6,689 bases of DNA from Treponema sp. GTDB lineage: Bacteria; Spirochaetota; Spirochaetia; Treponematales; Breznakiellaceae. The notes below the pieces were generated by a model. The model made no database searches, had not been told where the DNA came from, and saw only the letters and a program-made list of their open reading frames with translations. Shown here piece by piece: positions 6,434-6,689 of this stretch (its first letter is position 1; every line of letters starts with the position of its first letter). The DNA lies in NCBI GenBank assembly GCA_031256115.1, contig JAIRRF010000067.1, positions 1 to 6,689 on the forward strand, written 5' to 3'. The position numbers and the translations under genes are program-made.

Positions 6434-6689
6434 ATTTTAATCGCCTAAGAAACGGAAAAACTAATCGACCGGGATCGTGTAAGCGACGAAGCCCGAAAGA
6501 GGGTAGAAGAGACGGGAATTGTTTTTATTGATGAGATCGACAAGATTGCCGTCCGGGGAGAATACAGCGGCGGCCCCGCGGTTTCCCGGGAAGGGGTTCA
6601 ACGGGATATACTTCCCATTGTGGAAGGGGCTACGGTTACTACCAGATGGGGGCCGGTTGACACAAACCACATCCTTTTTATTGCCGCCG
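5543..6689 (+). pseudogene. hslU: ATP-dependent protease ATPase subunit HslU (ClpY), interrupted by two in-frame stops and cut by the window end
   Basis: HslU is the AAA+ unfoldase of HslVU. Here 382 codons are present before the window ends, and the C-terminal sensor region lies beyond. Seen in order: [14 protein letters not shown] (11-24), Walker A GPTGVGKT (61-68), the pore loop GYVG (94-97), then an I-domain from about 110 with a Glu-rich stretch at 198-209. The frame next meets TAA at 6431-6433 (codon 297) and TAA at 6446-6448 (codon 302). It continues unshifted with [11 protein letters not shown], Walker [11 protein letters not shown] (6515-6544), SREGVQRD and HILFIAA. Against E. coli HslU the two stops align with Lys and Glu, so single-base changes such as GAA or AAA to TAA explain both. 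A product ending at codon 296 has Walker A but no Walker B and could not work as an ATPase. Pseudogene, sequence error and stop read-through are the alternatives. GGAGGA at 5525-5530 is a plausible if distant ribosome binding site. Confidence 0.85.

Noticed and set aside
6431..6448. Genetic code change with TAA read as Glu
   Set aside because: TAA ends xerD, xerC and hslV in this window at positions that abut or overlap the next start, and no other conserved Glu in the window is encoded by TAA.
6400..6460. A frameshift as the cause of the hslU break
   Set aside because: The homologous sequence on both sides of the TAA codons is in the same frame with the expected spacing, so these are point stops, not an indel.
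1..6689. A dif site or mobile-element attachment site near the Xer genes
   Set aside because: No 28-base partly palindromic AT-rich core resembling dif was visible, and the tightly packed genes leave no intergenic space.

Overview
The window looks like chromosomal housekeeping DNA from a spirochaete, most likely a Treponema-type organism. This is inferred from gene order and protein style. There is no rRNA or other phylogenetic marker, so the genus call is moderate at best. All recognised genes lie on the + strand, packed end to end with start/stop overlaps or gaps of a few bases, as in one long operon. No intergenic stretch exceeds 4 bases. I see no tRNA, rRNA, CRISPR array, insertion sequence or convincing terminator.

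Layout: (1) 1-356, the 3' end of a XerD-like tyrosine recombinase cut by the window edge. (2) 357-1097, a membrane-anchored TPR protein of unknown role. (3) 1081-1890, dprA (smf), a short form with essentially only the Rossmann core. (4) 1901-4009, topA, complete, with three C-terminal zinc ribbons. (5) 4006-4995, xerC (codV-like), complete, with an unusual C-terminal tail. (6) 4995-5543, hslV (clpQ), the peptidase subunit of HslVU. (7) 5543 to the window end, hslU (clpY), the ATPase subunit.

The order dprA-topA-xerC-hslV-hslU matches the conserved dprA-topA-(trmFO)-codV-clpQ-clpY block of Bacillus and relatives, where codY and the flagellar genes flgB, flgC and fliE follow. The genes serve two themes: DNA processing (ssDNA handling, supercoil relaxation, chromosome dimer resolution) and ATP-dependent proteolysis.

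The most striking observation is in hslU. The reading frame is interrupted by two TAA codons, at 6431 and 6446, with no frame change. Both fall where homologues have ordinary, mostly charged residues, between Walker A and Walker B. Beyond them the same frame continues with perfectly recognisable HslU sequence, including Walker B, to the window end. As written, hslU is a recently broken gene, a sequencing or assembly error, or (much less likely) a recoded gene. Other points are an enlarged, acidic HslU I-domain, a 9-residue HslV propeptide, a palindrome in the extra XerC tail just before hslV, and a DprA with a divergent core. I do not see a clearly new multi-gene system here.
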